A stretch of 64,000 nucleotides of DNA, from positions 2,356,001 through 2,420,000 of the forward strand of contig NC_014931.1 of NCBI RefSeq assembly GCF_000184745.1, given 5' to 3'. Positions within the stretch are counted from its first letter, which is position 1; the number at the start of each line of letters is the position of its first letter. Source of the DNA: Variovorax paradoxus EPS (GTDB lineage Bacteria > Pseudomonadota > Gammaproteobacteria > Burkholderiales > Burkholderiaceae_C). The notes below the pieces were generated by a model. The model made no database searches. It was not told the origin of the DNA and saw only the letters and a program-made list of their open reading frames with translations. Shown here piece by piece: positions 31,271-39,767 of this stretch. A program made the position numbers and the translations under genes.

Positions 31271-32224
31271 ATGCCAGAACCCACCGCTTTCGATGTCGCC
31301 CTGTTCGGCGAGGCCATGATGCTGCTCGTGGCGGACCGGCCCGGGCCGCTGGAGGACGCACAGTCGTTCCACAAGCGCACCGCCGGTGCCGAGACCAACG
31401 TGGCCATCGGCCTCTCGCGGCTGGGCCTCAAGGTGGGCTGGGCGAGCCGCCTGGGCACCGACTCGATGGCGCGCGCGCTGCTCGCGACGATGAAGGGCGA
31501 GGGCATCGACTGCTCGCACGTCATCTGCGACCCGACGCAGCGCACCGGCTTCCAGTTCAAGGGCCGCGTCACCGACGGCAGCGACCCGCCGGTCGAATAC
31601 CACCGGAAGGGCTCGGCCGCGAGCCAGATGGGTCCGGCCGATATCGACGAGGGCTGGCTGCGCTCGGCGCGCCATCTGCATGCCACCGGCGTGTTCGCGG
31701 CGATTTCCGAGACCAGCCTGCAGGCCGCGCTCAAGACCATGGACGTGATGCGCGCCGCAGGCCGCACCATCTCGTTCGATACCAACCTGCGCCCTACGCT
31801 GTGGTCTTCCACCGAGACGATGCGCCACTGGATCAACGAACTCGCCTCGCGTGCCGACTGGGTGCTGCCCGGCATCGAGGAAGGGCTGCTGCTCACCGGC
31901 CACAGCGAGCCCGAGGCCGTCGCACGTTTCTATCGCGAGCGCGGCGCAAAGCTGGTGGTCGTCAAGCTCGGCGCCGAGGGCGCCTACTACGACAGCGACG
32001 TGGCCGGCACCGGCCGCGTCGAAGGCTTCCCGGTGAAGGAAGTGATCGACACCGTGGGCGCAGGCGACGGCTTCGCGGCCGGCGTGGTGAGCGCCTTGCT
32101 CGAAGGTAAGAGCGTGCCCGAGGCGGTGCGCCGCGGCGCCTGGATCGGCGCCCGCGCGGTGCAGGTGCTGGGCGATACCGAAGGCCTGCCGACGCGGGTC
32201 GAACTTGAAGAAGCAGGACTCTGA
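31271..32224 (+). CDS. kguK: 2-ketogluconate kinase (PfkB family)
   Basis: A 317-aa ribokinase-fold sugar kinase. It shows the N-terminal GEAMMLLVADRPGPL, the glycine-rich AGAETNVAIGLSRLG, the central ISFDTNLRPTLW and the C-terminal VIDTVGAGDGFAAGVVSALL with the catalytic Asp and anion hole. The pattern is that of KDG kinase-like PfkB enzymes; in this operon it should phosphorylate 2-ketogluconate to 2-keto-6-phosphogluconate. KDG kinase is the main alternative. ATG 31271 follows kguE by ten bases; the next gene begins five bases on. Confidence 0.85.
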   Translation: MPEPTAFDVALFGEAMMLLVADRPGPLEDAQSFHKRTAGAETNVAIGLSRLGLKVGWASRLGTDSMARALLATMKGEGIDCSHVICDPTQRTGFQFKGRVTDGSDPPVEYHRKGSAASQMGPADIDEGWLRSARHLHATGVFAAISETSLQAALKTMDVMRAAGRTISFDTNLRPTLWSSTETMRHWINELASRADWVLPGIEEGLLLTGHSEPEAVARFYRERGAKLVVVKLGAEGAYYDSDVAGTGRVEGFPVKEVIDTVGAGDGFAAGVVSALLEGKSVPEAVRRGAWIGARAVQVLGDTEGLPTRVELEEAGL

Positions 32225-32229
32225 AGACC

Positions 32230-33213
32230 ATGACACAGCAAAAGAACGTGCTTGTTTTCCGGCCCTTGCCCGAAGACCAACTCGCGCGCCTGCAGGCCGC
32301 ACACCACGTCACCGTGGCCGATCCGCGCAAGGAGCCCGACGCCTTCGCCGCCGCGCTCGCCACCGCGAACGGCCTGATCGGATCTAGCCACACAGTCGAT
32401 GCCGCGCTGCTCGACGCGGCGCCCAAGCTCGAGGTGATTTCGAGCGTGTCGGTGGGCGTCGACAACTACCCGCTCGCCGAGCTGCACAAGCGTGGCATCG
32501 TGCTGTGCCACACGCCCGACGTGCTCACCGAGACCGTGGCCGACACGGTGTTCGCGATCCTCATGGCGACCCAGCGCCGCGTCGTCGAGCTCTCGAACCT
32601 CGTGCGCGACGGCCGCTGGAACAAGAACATCGGCGAAGAACTCTTCGGCACCGACGTGCACGGCAAGACGCTGGGCATCCTGGGCTTCGGCCGCATCGGC
32701 CAGGCCGTGGCGCGGCGCGCGGCGCTGGGCTTCGGCATGCCGGTGCTCTATCACTCGCGCCGCCCGGTCGACCTGGCCACGCAAGCGCCCGAGCTGCAAG
32801 GCCGCGCCACGCACACACCGCTGGACGATCTGCTCGCGCGCGCCGACATCGTGCTTGCGATGCTGCCGCTGACCGATGCCACGCGCGGCATGATCGACAC
32901 CGCCTTTTTCGCGCGCATGAAGCGGGGCGCATCGTTCATCAATGGTGGACGCGGCGCCACGGTGAACGAAGAGGCACTGCTCCACGCCCTGGACCACGGC
33001 ACGCTGCGCGCCGCCGGCCTCGATGTGTTCGCGAAGGAGCCGCTGCCGGCCGATTCGCCGCTGCGCACGCACCCGCGCGTGACGCCGCTGCCGCACATCG
33101 GCTCGGCCACGCACGAGACACGCCATGCGATGGCCGAACTCGCGACGACCAACCTGCTGCAGGTGCTGGCCGGCGAGAAGCCGACGGCGCCTTACGACAC
33201 CACGGCCGCATGA
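32230..33213 (+). CDS. kguD: 2-ketogluconate-6-phosphate reductase (2-hydroxyacid dehydrogenase)
   Basis: A 327-aa NAD(P)-dependent D-2-hydroxyacid dehydrogenase. The Rossmann loop is LGILGFGRIGQAVARRAA. Catalytic Arg, Glu and His are in NGGRGATVNE, DVFAKEPLP and PLPHIGSATHETR. It is related to GhrB/TkrA 2-ketogluconate reductases. In the operon context it should reduce 2-keto-6-phosphogluconate to 6-phosphogluconate, which enters the Entner-Doudoroff and pentose phosphate routes. A 28-base perfect palindrome separates it from ptxS. Confidence 0.87.
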   Translation: MTQQKNVLVFRPLPEDQLARLQAAHHVTVADPRKEPDAFAAALATANGLIGSSHTVDAALLDAAPKLEVISSVSVGVDNYPLAELHKRGIVLCHTPDVLTETVADTVFAILMATQRRVVELSNLVRDGRWNKNIGEELFGTDVHGKTLGILGFGRIGQAVARRAALGFGMPVLYHSRRPVDLATQAPELQGRATHTPLDDLLARADIVLAMLPLTDATRGMIDTAFFARMKRGASFINGGRGATVNEEALLHALDHGTLRAAGLDVFAKEPLPADSPLRTHPRVTPLPHIGSATHETRHAMAELATTNLLQVLAGEKPTAPYDTTAA

Positions 33214-33225
33214 AGACTCTGTCTT

Positions 33226-33253
33226 GCTCCCTCTCCCCAAGGGGAGAGGGAGC
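33226..33253. repeat. Perfect 13-bp-arm palindrome between kguD and ptxS
   Basis: GCTCCCTCTCCCC and its exact complement GGGGAGAGGGAGC are separated by AA only. It lies 12 bases after the kguD stop and 11 bases before the ptxS ATG. No T-run follows. The right arm contains the only purine-rich ribosome-site-like tract before ptxS (GGGGAGAGGGAG), so folding could hide that site. Similar CTCTCCCC/GGGGAGAG palindromes are dispersed repeats in many proteobacteria. Confidence 0.7.
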
Positions 33254-33264
33254 GAGACCGACGC

Positions 33265-34290
33265 ATGAAGCCCACAGGCCGCGCCACCATCGCCGATGTC
33301 GCCGAAGCGGCGGGCGTTTCCAAGGCCACTGTCTCGCGCTTCCTGAACCACCGCGAGCGATTGCTCAGCCCCGATATCGCCGCCCGCGTCGAGGTGGCAA
33401 TTGCGGCACTGGCCTATTCGCCGAGCCCGATGGCACAGGCGTTGAGCCATGGCCGCTCGCGGCTCATCGGCCTGATCGTGGCAGACATCACCAACCCGTA
33501 TTCGGTCGCGGTGCTGCGCGGTGCCGAGAAGGCCTGCCAGGACGCCGGCTACCTCGTGATGCTGTTCAACCTCGGCAACGAGAGCGAACGTGAGCGCGAG
33601 GCGATCGATGCGCTCGCGGGCTACCAGGTCGACGGCTTCATCCTCAACACGCTGGGCCGCGGCAGCAACGTGGTCGATGCGGTCACGCTGCACGGCAAGC
33701 CCGCGGTGCTGGTGGACCGGCGCCACACTGGCATGCACACCGACTTCGTCTCTCTCGACAACCACGCGGCGATGCAGGCCACTTGCGGACATCTGCTCGA
33801 AGGCGGTTACCGCGAACTGCTCTACGTCACCGAGCCGCAGAAGGGTGTGAGCTCGCGGCGCGAGCGCACGGCCGCGTTCGGCGCCTGCGTGGCCGCGCAC
33901 GAGCCGCGCGTGGCGGGCGAGGTGTTCGAATCGGTCGAAGGTGAGAGCGATGCGCTCGACGCGGCGCTGATCGCCTTGCGCAAGCGCGCCAAGCGCGGTC
34001 GCCGTGCCGCCGTGGTTGCTGGCAACGCCGTGGTCACGCTGCGCGTCGCGCAGGCCATGGCGCGCCTGGGCCTGCAGTTCGGCGATGACCTGGGCTTCGT
34101 GGGCTTCGACGATCCCGAATGGGCCTCGCTGATCGGCCCCGGCCTGAGCACCGTGGCACAGCCCACCGACGCCATCGGCCGCACCGCCGCTACATGCCTG
34201 ATCGAGCGGTTGCGGGGGCTGGACTCAGCACCGCGCCAACTGCTGCTTCCAGGGGAACTGATGGTGCGGGGATCGTCGCAGGCGCTCTAG
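33265..34290 (+). CDS. ptxS: PtxS-like LacI-family transcriptional regulator
   Basis: A 341-aa LacI/GalR protein. The helix-turn-helix is at residues about 6-30 (TIADVAEAAGVSKATVSRFL) with hinge SPSPMAQALSHGRSRLIGLI. The effector domain starts VADITNPYSVAVLRGAEKAC, strongly like PtxS. PtxS of Pseudomonas represses the 2-ketogluconate operon and is released by 2-ketogluconate. The matching operator lies at 27451. The 3' end overlaps the converging GMC oxidoreductase gene by 101 bases; no terminator separates them. Confidence 0.88.
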   Translation: MKPTGRATIADVAEAAGVSKATVSRFLNHRERLLSPDIAARVEVAIAALAYSPSPMAQALSHGRSRLIGLIVADITNPYSVAVLRGAEKACQDAGYLVMLFNLGNESEREREAIDALAGYQVDGFILNTLGRGSNVVDAVTLHGKPAVLVDRRHTGMHTDFVSLDNHAAMQATCGHLLEGGYRELLYVTEPQKGVSSRRERTAAFGACVAAHEPRVAGEVFESVEGESDALDAALIALRKRAKRGRRAAVVAGNAVVTLRVAQAMARLGLQFGDDLGFVGFDDPEWASLIGPGLSTVAQPTDAIGRTAATCLIERLRGLDSAPRQLLLPGELMVRGSSQAL

Positions 34291-35923
34291 CGTCCACTAC
34301 CGCGCGGTCGAACGTGATCGGCCCGCGCATCCAATCCGCCGCACGCTCGGCGATCATGATCGTCGGCGCATTGGTGTTGCCGCCGATCAGCGTCGGCATC
34401 ACCGAGGCGTCGACCACGCGCAGGTTCTCGATGCCGTGCACGCGCAGTTGCGCGTCGACCACCGCCATCGCATCCACGCCCATCTTGCAGGTGCCCACCG
34501 GGTGGTAGATGGTGTCGGCGCGCGCGCGGATGTGCTGCGTGAGTTCTTCGTCGGTGTGCGCATCGGCCGTGTAGACCTCGCGGTGTCGGTACTTCTGGAG
34601 CGCCGGTGCGCGCAGGATCTCGCGCATCTTCTTCACGCCCTGCAGCAGCAGCGCCATGTCTTCGGCATCGGACAGAAACCGCGGGTCGATGCGCGGCGCC
34701 GACAGGGGGTTCGAATCGTTCAGCCGCACATCGCCCCGGCCCTTGGGGCGCAGCACGCACACGTGGCATGAGAAGCCGAAGCCCATGTGCAGCTTGCGCG
34801 CATGGTCGTCGGTGATCGCGATCACGAAGTGCAGCTGCAGGTCGGGCCGGCGCAACTCGGGCGACGACTTGATGAAGGCGCCGCCTTCGGCAAAGGGCGT
34901 CGCGACGAGGCCCTTGCCGCTCTTGCGCCACTCGAAGATCGCCTTCATCAGCTTCAACCCGGCTTTCACGCCGATGCCGAAGAGGTCGATGTCCTTCGAG
35001 GTGTAGGCGAGGATGAAATCGGTGTGGTCCTGCAGGTTCTGCCCGACGCCCGGCAGCGCATGCCGCACAGCGATGCCGTGGCGGCCCAGCTCTGCCGGGT
35101 CGCCGATGCCCGAGAGCATCAGCAGCTGCGGCGAGTTGAAGGCGCCGCCGCACAGCGCCACTTCGCGATGGGCGCGAATGACTTCGGTGCTGCCACCGCG
35201 CCGCACTTCCACGCCGGTCGCGCGCTTGCCGTCGAGCACCACGCGCAGGGCCTGTGCGCCGGTCAGCACCTTGAGGTTTGGGCGCGCATGCATCACCGGA
35301 TGCAGGTACGCCGCGGCGGCCGAGCAGCGCTCGCCGTTCTTCGTGCCGCCATGGAACTGCGTGACCTGGTAGAGGCCCGCGCCTTCCTGCTCGGCGCCGT
35401 TGAAATCGTCGTTGCGCGGAATACCGCATTCCGCAGCCGCGCGAATGAAGTCTTCAGTGATCGGTCGGGGGCTCTGCTGCTCGGAGACCTGCAGCGGCCC
35501 GCCCGCGCCGTGCAGCGCGCTCTCGCCGCGCTCGTTGCCCTCGGCGCGCTTGAAGTACGGCAGCACCTCGTCGAACGACCAGCCCTCGCAGCCGGCGCGC
35601 GCCCAGTCGTCGTAGTCGTCGCGATGGCCGCGCACGTAGAGCATGGCGTTGATCGCGCTCGATCCGCCGAGGCCGCGCCCGCGCGGCTGGTAGCCGCTGC
35701 GTCCGCCGAGGGCTGGCTGCGGCACGGTCTTGTAGGCGTAGTTGTTGATGGGCGGACGTCCCGGAAGCATCGCCACGGTGGCGGCGGGTGCCCGCACCAG
35801 GATGCCGCGGCCGTCCCCACCGGCTTCGATCAGGCAGACCGTCACGCCTGGGTCTTCGCTGAGGCGGGAGGCCAGCGTGGCGCCGCCGGAGCCGCCGCCC
35901 ACGATCACGTAGTCGAATTCCAT
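34190..35923 (-). CDS. GMC-family FAD oxidoreductase (choline/alcohol dehydrogenase-like)
   Basis: A 577-aa flavoprotein. N-terminal FAD fold: VIVGGGSGGATLASRLSE, then EAGGDGRG and the GMC signature GRGLGGSSAINAMLYVRG. Second signature: GAFNSPQLLMLSGIG. Active-site end: IYHPVGTCKMG (catalytic His) and VDASVMPTLIGGNTNAPTIM. GMC enzymes oxidise alcohols such as choline or long-chain alcohols; substrate unclear. The last about 40 residues (after DWMRGPITFD) are read from DNA antisense to the ptxS 3' end and are Ala/Pro-rich, so they look like a run-on tail after loss of an earlier stop. Confidence 0.9.
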   Translation of the reverse strand: MEFDYVIVGGGSGGATLASRLSEDPGVTVCLIEAGGDGRGILVRAPAATVAMLPGRPPINNYAYKTVPQPALGGRSGYQPRGRGLGGSSAINAMLYVRGHRDDYDDWARAGCEGWSFDEVLPYFKRAEGNERGESALHGAGGPLQVSEQQSPRPITEDFIRAAAECGIPRNDDFNGAEQEGAGLYQVTQFHGGTKNGERCSAAAAYLHPVMHARPNLKVLTGAQALRVVLDGKRATGVEVRRGGSTEVIRAHREVALCGGAFNSPQLLMLSGIGDPAELGRHGIAVRHALPGVGQNLQDHTDFILAYTSKDIDLFGIGVKAGLKLMKAIFEWRKSGKGLVATPFAEGGAFIKSSPELRRPDLQLHFVIAITDDHARKLHMGFGFSCHVCVLRPKGRGDVRLNDSNPLSAPRIDPRFLSDAEDMALLLQGVKKMREILRAPALQKYRHREVYTADAHTDEELTQHIRARADTIYHPVGTCKMGVDAMAVVDAQLRVHGIENLRVVDASVMPTLIGGNTNAPTIMIAERAADWMRGPITFDRAVVDARAPATIPAPSVPLEAAVGAVLSPAPATARSGM

Positions 35924-36075
35924 GGCGCTTGTCTTCCTTTTGTTGTGCGTCCAGTCGGGCGGGATCGACTGTAGGAAGAACGTGCAGGCAGGCAGTTAGC
36001 GTTTTCCCGCTGCTCGAAGGTATGCAGCCCGCCGAGGCGCTGCGGGTTTTCCCTGCCGCGCGCAGCCTGAGCGTG

Positions 36076-37215
36076 TCACCAGCCGTGGAAGCGTCCCCAC
36101 GTCTGCAACGCACCGTCTTCGCCAAGCGCCTGGTATTCCGGGAACTGCGCACCGGTGGCGCACGCATGGTTGGGCAGGATGCGCAGGCGCGTGCCGATCG
36201 GAAAGCGCGTCGCGATGTCGGTGTCGGACGCGCCTTCGTGGGACAGGATGCCATGCTCCTGGTTCGCACCGCTGAGCACATAGCCGTCGAGCACTGCACC
36301 GTCGAGGCCGCAGACCTGCCCGTAGCCGTAGTCGCGCTTCTGCTTCTGCGTGCCGCGGTCGCGGCTCATCGCCATCCAGCCCGCATCGACGATGGCCCAG
36401 CCTTTCTCGACCTGGTGGCCGATCACTGTGGTGAGCACGCTCAGCGCGACCTCGTCCGTGCTGCAGACGCCGACGTTGCGCATCACGAGGTCGAAGAACA
36501 CATAGACGCCGGCCCGCACTTCGGTCACGCCATCGAGGCGCTCGGCCATCAGCGCCGTGGGCGTGGAGCCCACGCTGACGATGGGGCAGGGCAGGCCCGC
36601 ATCGCGAAGCCGCTGTGCGGCGCGCACACAGCCGGCGCGTTCCTGCTCGGCCATGGCCCGGAGCGCTTCCGGCGTGTCGAGGTCGTAGCTGGAGCCGGCG
36701 TGCGTCATCACGCCGGCCAGGTGCATGCCGCCGCCGTGCAGCACGTGGGCGACCTCGAGCAGCACGTCGTCGTCCGGGCGAATGCCGGAGCGGTGGCCAT
36801 CGGTGTCGACTTCGATCAGCACGTCAAAGGCCTCGCCGTTCGCGCGGCCGAACTCGGCGATGGCGCGTGCCGAGGCGACACCGTCCGTGATGATCGAAAG
36901 CGCGCAGCCGCGGCGGCGCAGTTCGAGCGCATGCGGCAGCCGGTGCTGTGCCATGCCGACGGCGTAGAGGATGTCGGTGAAGCCCGCAACGAAGAATTGT
37001 TCGGCCTCCTTCAGCGTGGAGACGGTGATGCCCTGCGCGCCCGCATCGCGCTGTGCACGCGCGATGTCGATGCACTTGCTGGTCTTCACGTGCGGGCGGA
37101 AGCGCACGCCGAGCGCGTTCATGCGCGCCTGCATCCGCGCGATGTTGTGCTGCATGCGCGGCCGCTCGACGATGGCGGCGGGCGTGTCGATGGTGGCGAG
37201 GGTGAGGGCGGTCAT
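36076..37215 (-). CDS. DSD1-family PLP enzyme (D-threonine aldolase / D-serine dehydratase-like)
   Basis: A 379-aa fold-type III PLP enzyme. The N-terminal alanine-racemase-like barrel has the Schiff-base Lys in FRPHVKTSKC. Metal-binding His-x-Cys appears as PNHACATG near the C-terminus, as in Zn-dependent D-serine dehydratase DSD1. VEVDTDGHRSGI and AGVMTHAGSSYD are typical. Family reactions: elimination from D-serine or retro-aldol cleavage of D-3-hydroxy amino acids. ATG 37215 gives MTALTLATIDTPAAIVERPR. A HAD hydrolase lies 13 bases upstream. Confidence 0.87.
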   Translation of the reverse strand: MTALTLATIDTPAAIVERPRMQHNIARMQARMNALGVRFRPHVKTSKCIDIARAQRDAGAQGITVSTLKEAEQFFVAGFTDILYAVGMAQHRLPHALELRRRGCALSIITDGVASARAIAEFGRANGEAFDVLIEVDTDGHRSGIRPDDDVLLEVAHVLHGGGMHLAGVMTHAGSSYDLDTPEALRAMAEQERAGCVRAAQRLRDAGLPCPIVSVGSTPTALMAERLDGVTEVRAGVYVFFDLVMRNVGVCSTDEVALSVLTTVIGHQVEKGWAIVDAGWMAMSRDRGTQKQKRDYGYGQVCGLDGAVLDGYVLSGANQEHGILSHEGASDTDIATRFPIGTRLRILPNHACATGAQFPEYQALGEDGALQTWGRFHGW

Positions 37216-37228
37216 GGGAGTCGTCCGT

Positions 37229-37897
37229 TCAGGAAATCGATGCGAAGGATTGGAGCCACGGCAGCGCGGGCGCGAGCGTGGCGGCTTGCTGCTCGGGCGA
37301 TGGTGCACCGTTCGGCAAGGCGAGCCCGACACGGTTGTGCCAGAAGGTTCGCAGGCCTACGGCCGAGGTGCCGAACATGTCGTAGCCCGAGCCGGCGACG
37401 AAGGCGGCGTCGCTGGCCCGTACGCCCAGTCGGTCGAGCGCCATGCGGTAGGGGCGTGGATCGGGCTTGTAGAAGCCGGCTTCTTCGGAGGTGACGACCA
37501 CGTCCCAATCGACGCCGAGCAACGCCGCCGCGCGGTGGCCGAGACGGCGCGAGCAGTTGGTGACCACCGCGAGCTTGCAGTGCGGCCTGAGCGCGTGGAG
37601 CAACTCGCGTGCGCCGTCCCATGCGGGCAGTGCGTCCCAGTGCGCTTCTAGCGCGTCGGGCGCGGAGTCGGCCATGCCGGTGCGGCGGGCGGCGTCTTTC
37701 ACCAACTGCTCGTAGGGCACATAGGCGCCGCAGCCGTAGGTGAGCCGCAGGTATTCGGCGCGCCACGCGCGGCCTTTCTCTTCGGAGCCGGCAGCGGCAT
37801 TCCAGACGGTCCAGGAGTCGAGCAGGGCGGTGAGCAGGTCGAAGAGCACGGCGCGCGGGTAGGCGCTGCGTGAGGTGATGGAGGCTTGCATGCGCAT
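37229..37897 (-). CDS. HAD-superfamily hydrolase (haloacid dehalogenase-like)
   Basis: A 222-aa protein. Motif I AVLFDLLTALLDSW has the nucleophile Asp; motif II LAVVTNCSRR; motif III Lys in SEEAGFYKPDPRPY; motif IV VAGSGYDMFG with an Asp. The second Asp of the usual DxD phosphatase pair is a Leu, as in haloacid dehalogenases. It may therefore act on a haloacid or on an unusual phosphate. It is transcribed with the DSD1 gene (13-base gap) and divergently from the LysR gene (66 bases away). Start may be 37897 or 37891. Confidence 0.82.
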   Translation of the reverse strand: MRMQASITSRSAYPRAVLFDLLTALLDSWTVWNAAAGSEEKGRAWRAEYLRLTYGCGAYVPYEQLVKDAARRTGMADSAPDALEAHWDALPAWDGARELLHALRPHCKLAVVTNCSRRLGHRAAALLGVDWDVVVTSEEAGFYKPDPRPYRMALDRLGVRASDAAFVAGSGYDMFGTSAVGLRTFWHNRVGLALPNGAPSPEQQAATLAPALPWLQSFASIS

Positions 37898-37963
37898 CGA
37901 CTGTACGGTTTGAGACCATCGTTGTGCTTCAATGCGAACTCATCAATCGTTCAGCACAGCTTA

Positions 37964-38881
37964 ATGATCCAGATCGAAGACATGCAACTTGCGGCGGCCC
38001 TGTTGCGCGAGCCTTCGTTGAGCGCAGCGGCACGTTCGCTCGACGTCACGCCGCCCGCGCTGTCGATGCGGCTGCGCAAGCTCGAAGTCACGCTCGGCCT
38101 GTCGCTGGCCACCCGAACGGCGCGGCGCCTCAGCCTCACGGCCGAGGGCGAACGCTTCGCGCGCGAGGCCGCGGCGCTGCTCGGGCAGATCGAGGGCCTG
38201 CGCGAATCGATGCAGCGCGACGACCGCCGCCTCACCGGCACCTTGCGCATTGCCGCGCCCTTCGGCTACGGCCGGCAGTACGTGGCGCCGATGCTCGCGC
38301 GCTTCGCCCGGCTGCACCCGGGCCTGCGCATCCAGTTCGACCTGCGCGAGACGCCGTGGCCCGACCGGCACGATGCCGACGCGATCATCCATATCGGCGC
38401 GGTGCGCGATTCGTCGTGGGTTGCGCGCACGCTGAGCGCCAACGAGCGCTGGCTGTGCGCGAGCCCCGAGTACCTGCGCGCACGCGGCACGCCCCGTGTT
38501 CCGCGCGACGTGATGGTGGGGCACGACTGCATCGTCATCCGCGAGAACGACGAAGACGTGACGCTGTGGCATGTGCGCCGCGCAGCAAAGCCGAAGGCGC
38601 AGCAACGGCGCGTCGGTGCGCGTGAAACGCTGCGCATCGCGCCGGCGTTTGTCACCAACGACGGAAGCGTGGCCCGGCACTGGGCCGAGCAGGGCATGGG
38701 GCTGGTGCTGCGCTCCGAATGGGACGCGGCGGACGCGATCGCACGGGGCTCGCTGGTGCGGGTGCTGAAAGATTGGGAGTTCGACAGCGCACCGGTCGTG
38801 CTGCTGGTGCCGACGCGCAAGGGGCGCACGGCGCGGGTGCAGGCGTTGATCGAGTTTCTGGAGGAGAGCTTCGGCAGCTAG
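37964..38881 (+). CDS. LysR-family transcriptional regulator
   Basis: A 305-aa regulator. The N-terminal winged HTH (residues about 5-62) has LREPSLSAAARSLDVTPPAL and RLRKLEVTLGLSLATRTARR. The effector-binding domain follows (GTLRIAAPFGYGRQYVAPML). Divergent from the HAD-DSD1 genes, the classical LysR arrangement, so these are the probable targets. ATG 37964 (MIQIEDMQL) fits the family; an alternative ATG is 37982. The stop is one base from that of the converging DUF2845 gene. Confidence 0.9.
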   Translation: MIQIEDMQLAAALLREPSLSAAARSLDVTPPALSMRLRKLEVTLGLSLATRTARRLSLTAEGERFAREAAALLGQIEGLRESMQRDDRRLTGTLRIAAPFGYGRQYVAPMLARFARLHPGLRIQFDLRETPWPDRHDADAIIHIGAVRDSSWVARTLSANERWLCASPEYLRARGTPRVPRDVMVGHDCIVIRENDEDVTLWHVRRAAKPKAQQRRVGARETLRIAPAFVTNDGSVARHWAEQGMGLVLRSEWDAADAIARGSLVRVLKDWEFDSAPVVLLVPTRKGRTARVQALIEFLEESFGS

Positions 38882-38882
38882 T

Positions 38883-39248
38883 TCACTGCACCCGGTCGCC
38901 GTCTCGCACTGATTCGACCGCGCCGTTATAGAACCGCACGATCCCGAGGAAGTTGCCCTGGCCGCGGTGGTAGGTCCAGTCTTCCATCGGAACGCACTGC
39001 TGGCTGATGATCTGCCGCGTGCCGCCGCCCCGCAGGCCCGGCGCGACGATCACTTCGACCTGCGGGCGAGGAACGCAGACGATGTCCTTCAGGACCGGCT
39101 CGCCGCATTTGTTGAGCACGGAGAACTTCGATTCGCCGACGCCTGCGAGAAAGCCGCCGCAACTGAGCGATTGCGCGGATGCACCGCCCGGTTGCAGGGC
39201 AGCGAGCAAAAGCGCAGTCGAGGCGAAGGTGCGCAGGACGATGTTCAT
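38883..39248 (-). CDS. DUF2845 exported protein
   Basis: A 121-aa protein with signal peptide (MNIVLRTFASTALLLAALQP to ASA). The mature part has the DUF2845 pattern: CGG near the start, SKFSVLNKCGEPVLKD, and a final EDWTYHRGQGNFLGIVRFYN motif followed by SVRDGDRVQ. The family occurs in Comamonadaceae and pseudomonads; role unknown, probably periplasmic with paired Cys residues. ATG 39248 starts right after the terminator hairpin of the upstream RidA gene. Confidence 0.8.
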   Translation of the reverse strand: MNIVLRTFASTALLLAALQPGGASAQSLSCGGFLAGVGESKFSVLNKCGEPVLKDIVCVPRPQVEVIVAPGLRGGGTRQIISQQCVPMEDWTYHRGQGNFLGIVRFYNGAVESVRDGDRVQ

Positions 39249-39263
39249 GGCGTTGAAGGCTTC

Positions 39264-39291
39264 AAAAAGAAAAAGCCCCGACCGGCGGGGC
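39264..39291 (-). terminator. Intrinsic terminator of the RidA-transglutaminase operon
   Basis: GCCCCG (39275-39280) and CGGGGC (39286-39291) form a six-base stem with a five-base loop. On the minus strand it is followed by TTTTTCTTTTT, a good terminator, 18 bases after the RidA stop. On the plus strand the right side is followed by ATTTTTT, so it may work in both directions. The DUF2845 ATG follows 16 bases further on. Confidence 0.8.
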
Positions 39292-39308
39292 ATTTTTTCT
39301 CAGTCGGA

Positions 39309-39767
39309 TCAACCGACTTCGGCGATCAGTTCGATCTCGACGCAGGCGCCCATCGGGATCTGTGCCACGCCGAACGCGCTGCGCGCATGCGCGCCCTTTT
39401 CGGGGCCGAAGACTTCGGCGAAGAATTCGCTCGCGCCGTTGGTCACCAGGTGCTGTTCGGTGAAGGTGCCGACCGAGTTCACGAGGCTCATCACCTTGAC
39501 GATGCGCTTGACCTTGTTGAGGTCGCCCACGGCCGCGTGCAGCGTGCCCAGGAGATCGATGGCGATGGCGCGTGCGGCCTGCTTGCCTTCCTCGGTGGTG
39601 ATGTTCACGCCGAGTTGGCCGGCCCAGACCTTGCCGTCCTTCTTGGCGATGTGGCCCGACAGGAACACGAGGTTGCCGGTCTGCACGAAAGGCACGTAGG
39701 CGGCGGCGGGGGCCGAGACCGGGGGCAGGGTGATGCCGAGGCTGGAAAGTTTGTCGTAAACGCTCAT
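39309..39767 (-). CDS. RidA-family enamine/imine deaminase-like protein
   Basis: A 152-aa YjgF/YER057c-fold protein of the longer (YoaB-like) type: AAYVPFVQTGNLVFLSGHIA, then GKVWAGQLG. Its C-terminal SAFGVAQIPMGACVEIELIA has Ala-Cys in place of the Arg-Glu active-site pair in typical RidA, so enamine deaminase activity is doubtful. The ATG overlaps the transglutaminase stop (ATGA), so both are coupled. It is the last gene of this minus-strand operon. Confidence 0.85.
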   Translation of the reverse strand: MSVYDKLSSLGITLPPVSAPAAAYVPFVQTGNLVFLSGHIAKKDGKVWAGQLGVNITTEEGKQAARAIAIDLLGTLHAAVGDLNKVKRIVKVMSLVNSVGTFTEQHLVTNGASEFFAEVFGPEKGAHARSAFGVAQIPMGACVEIELIAEVG

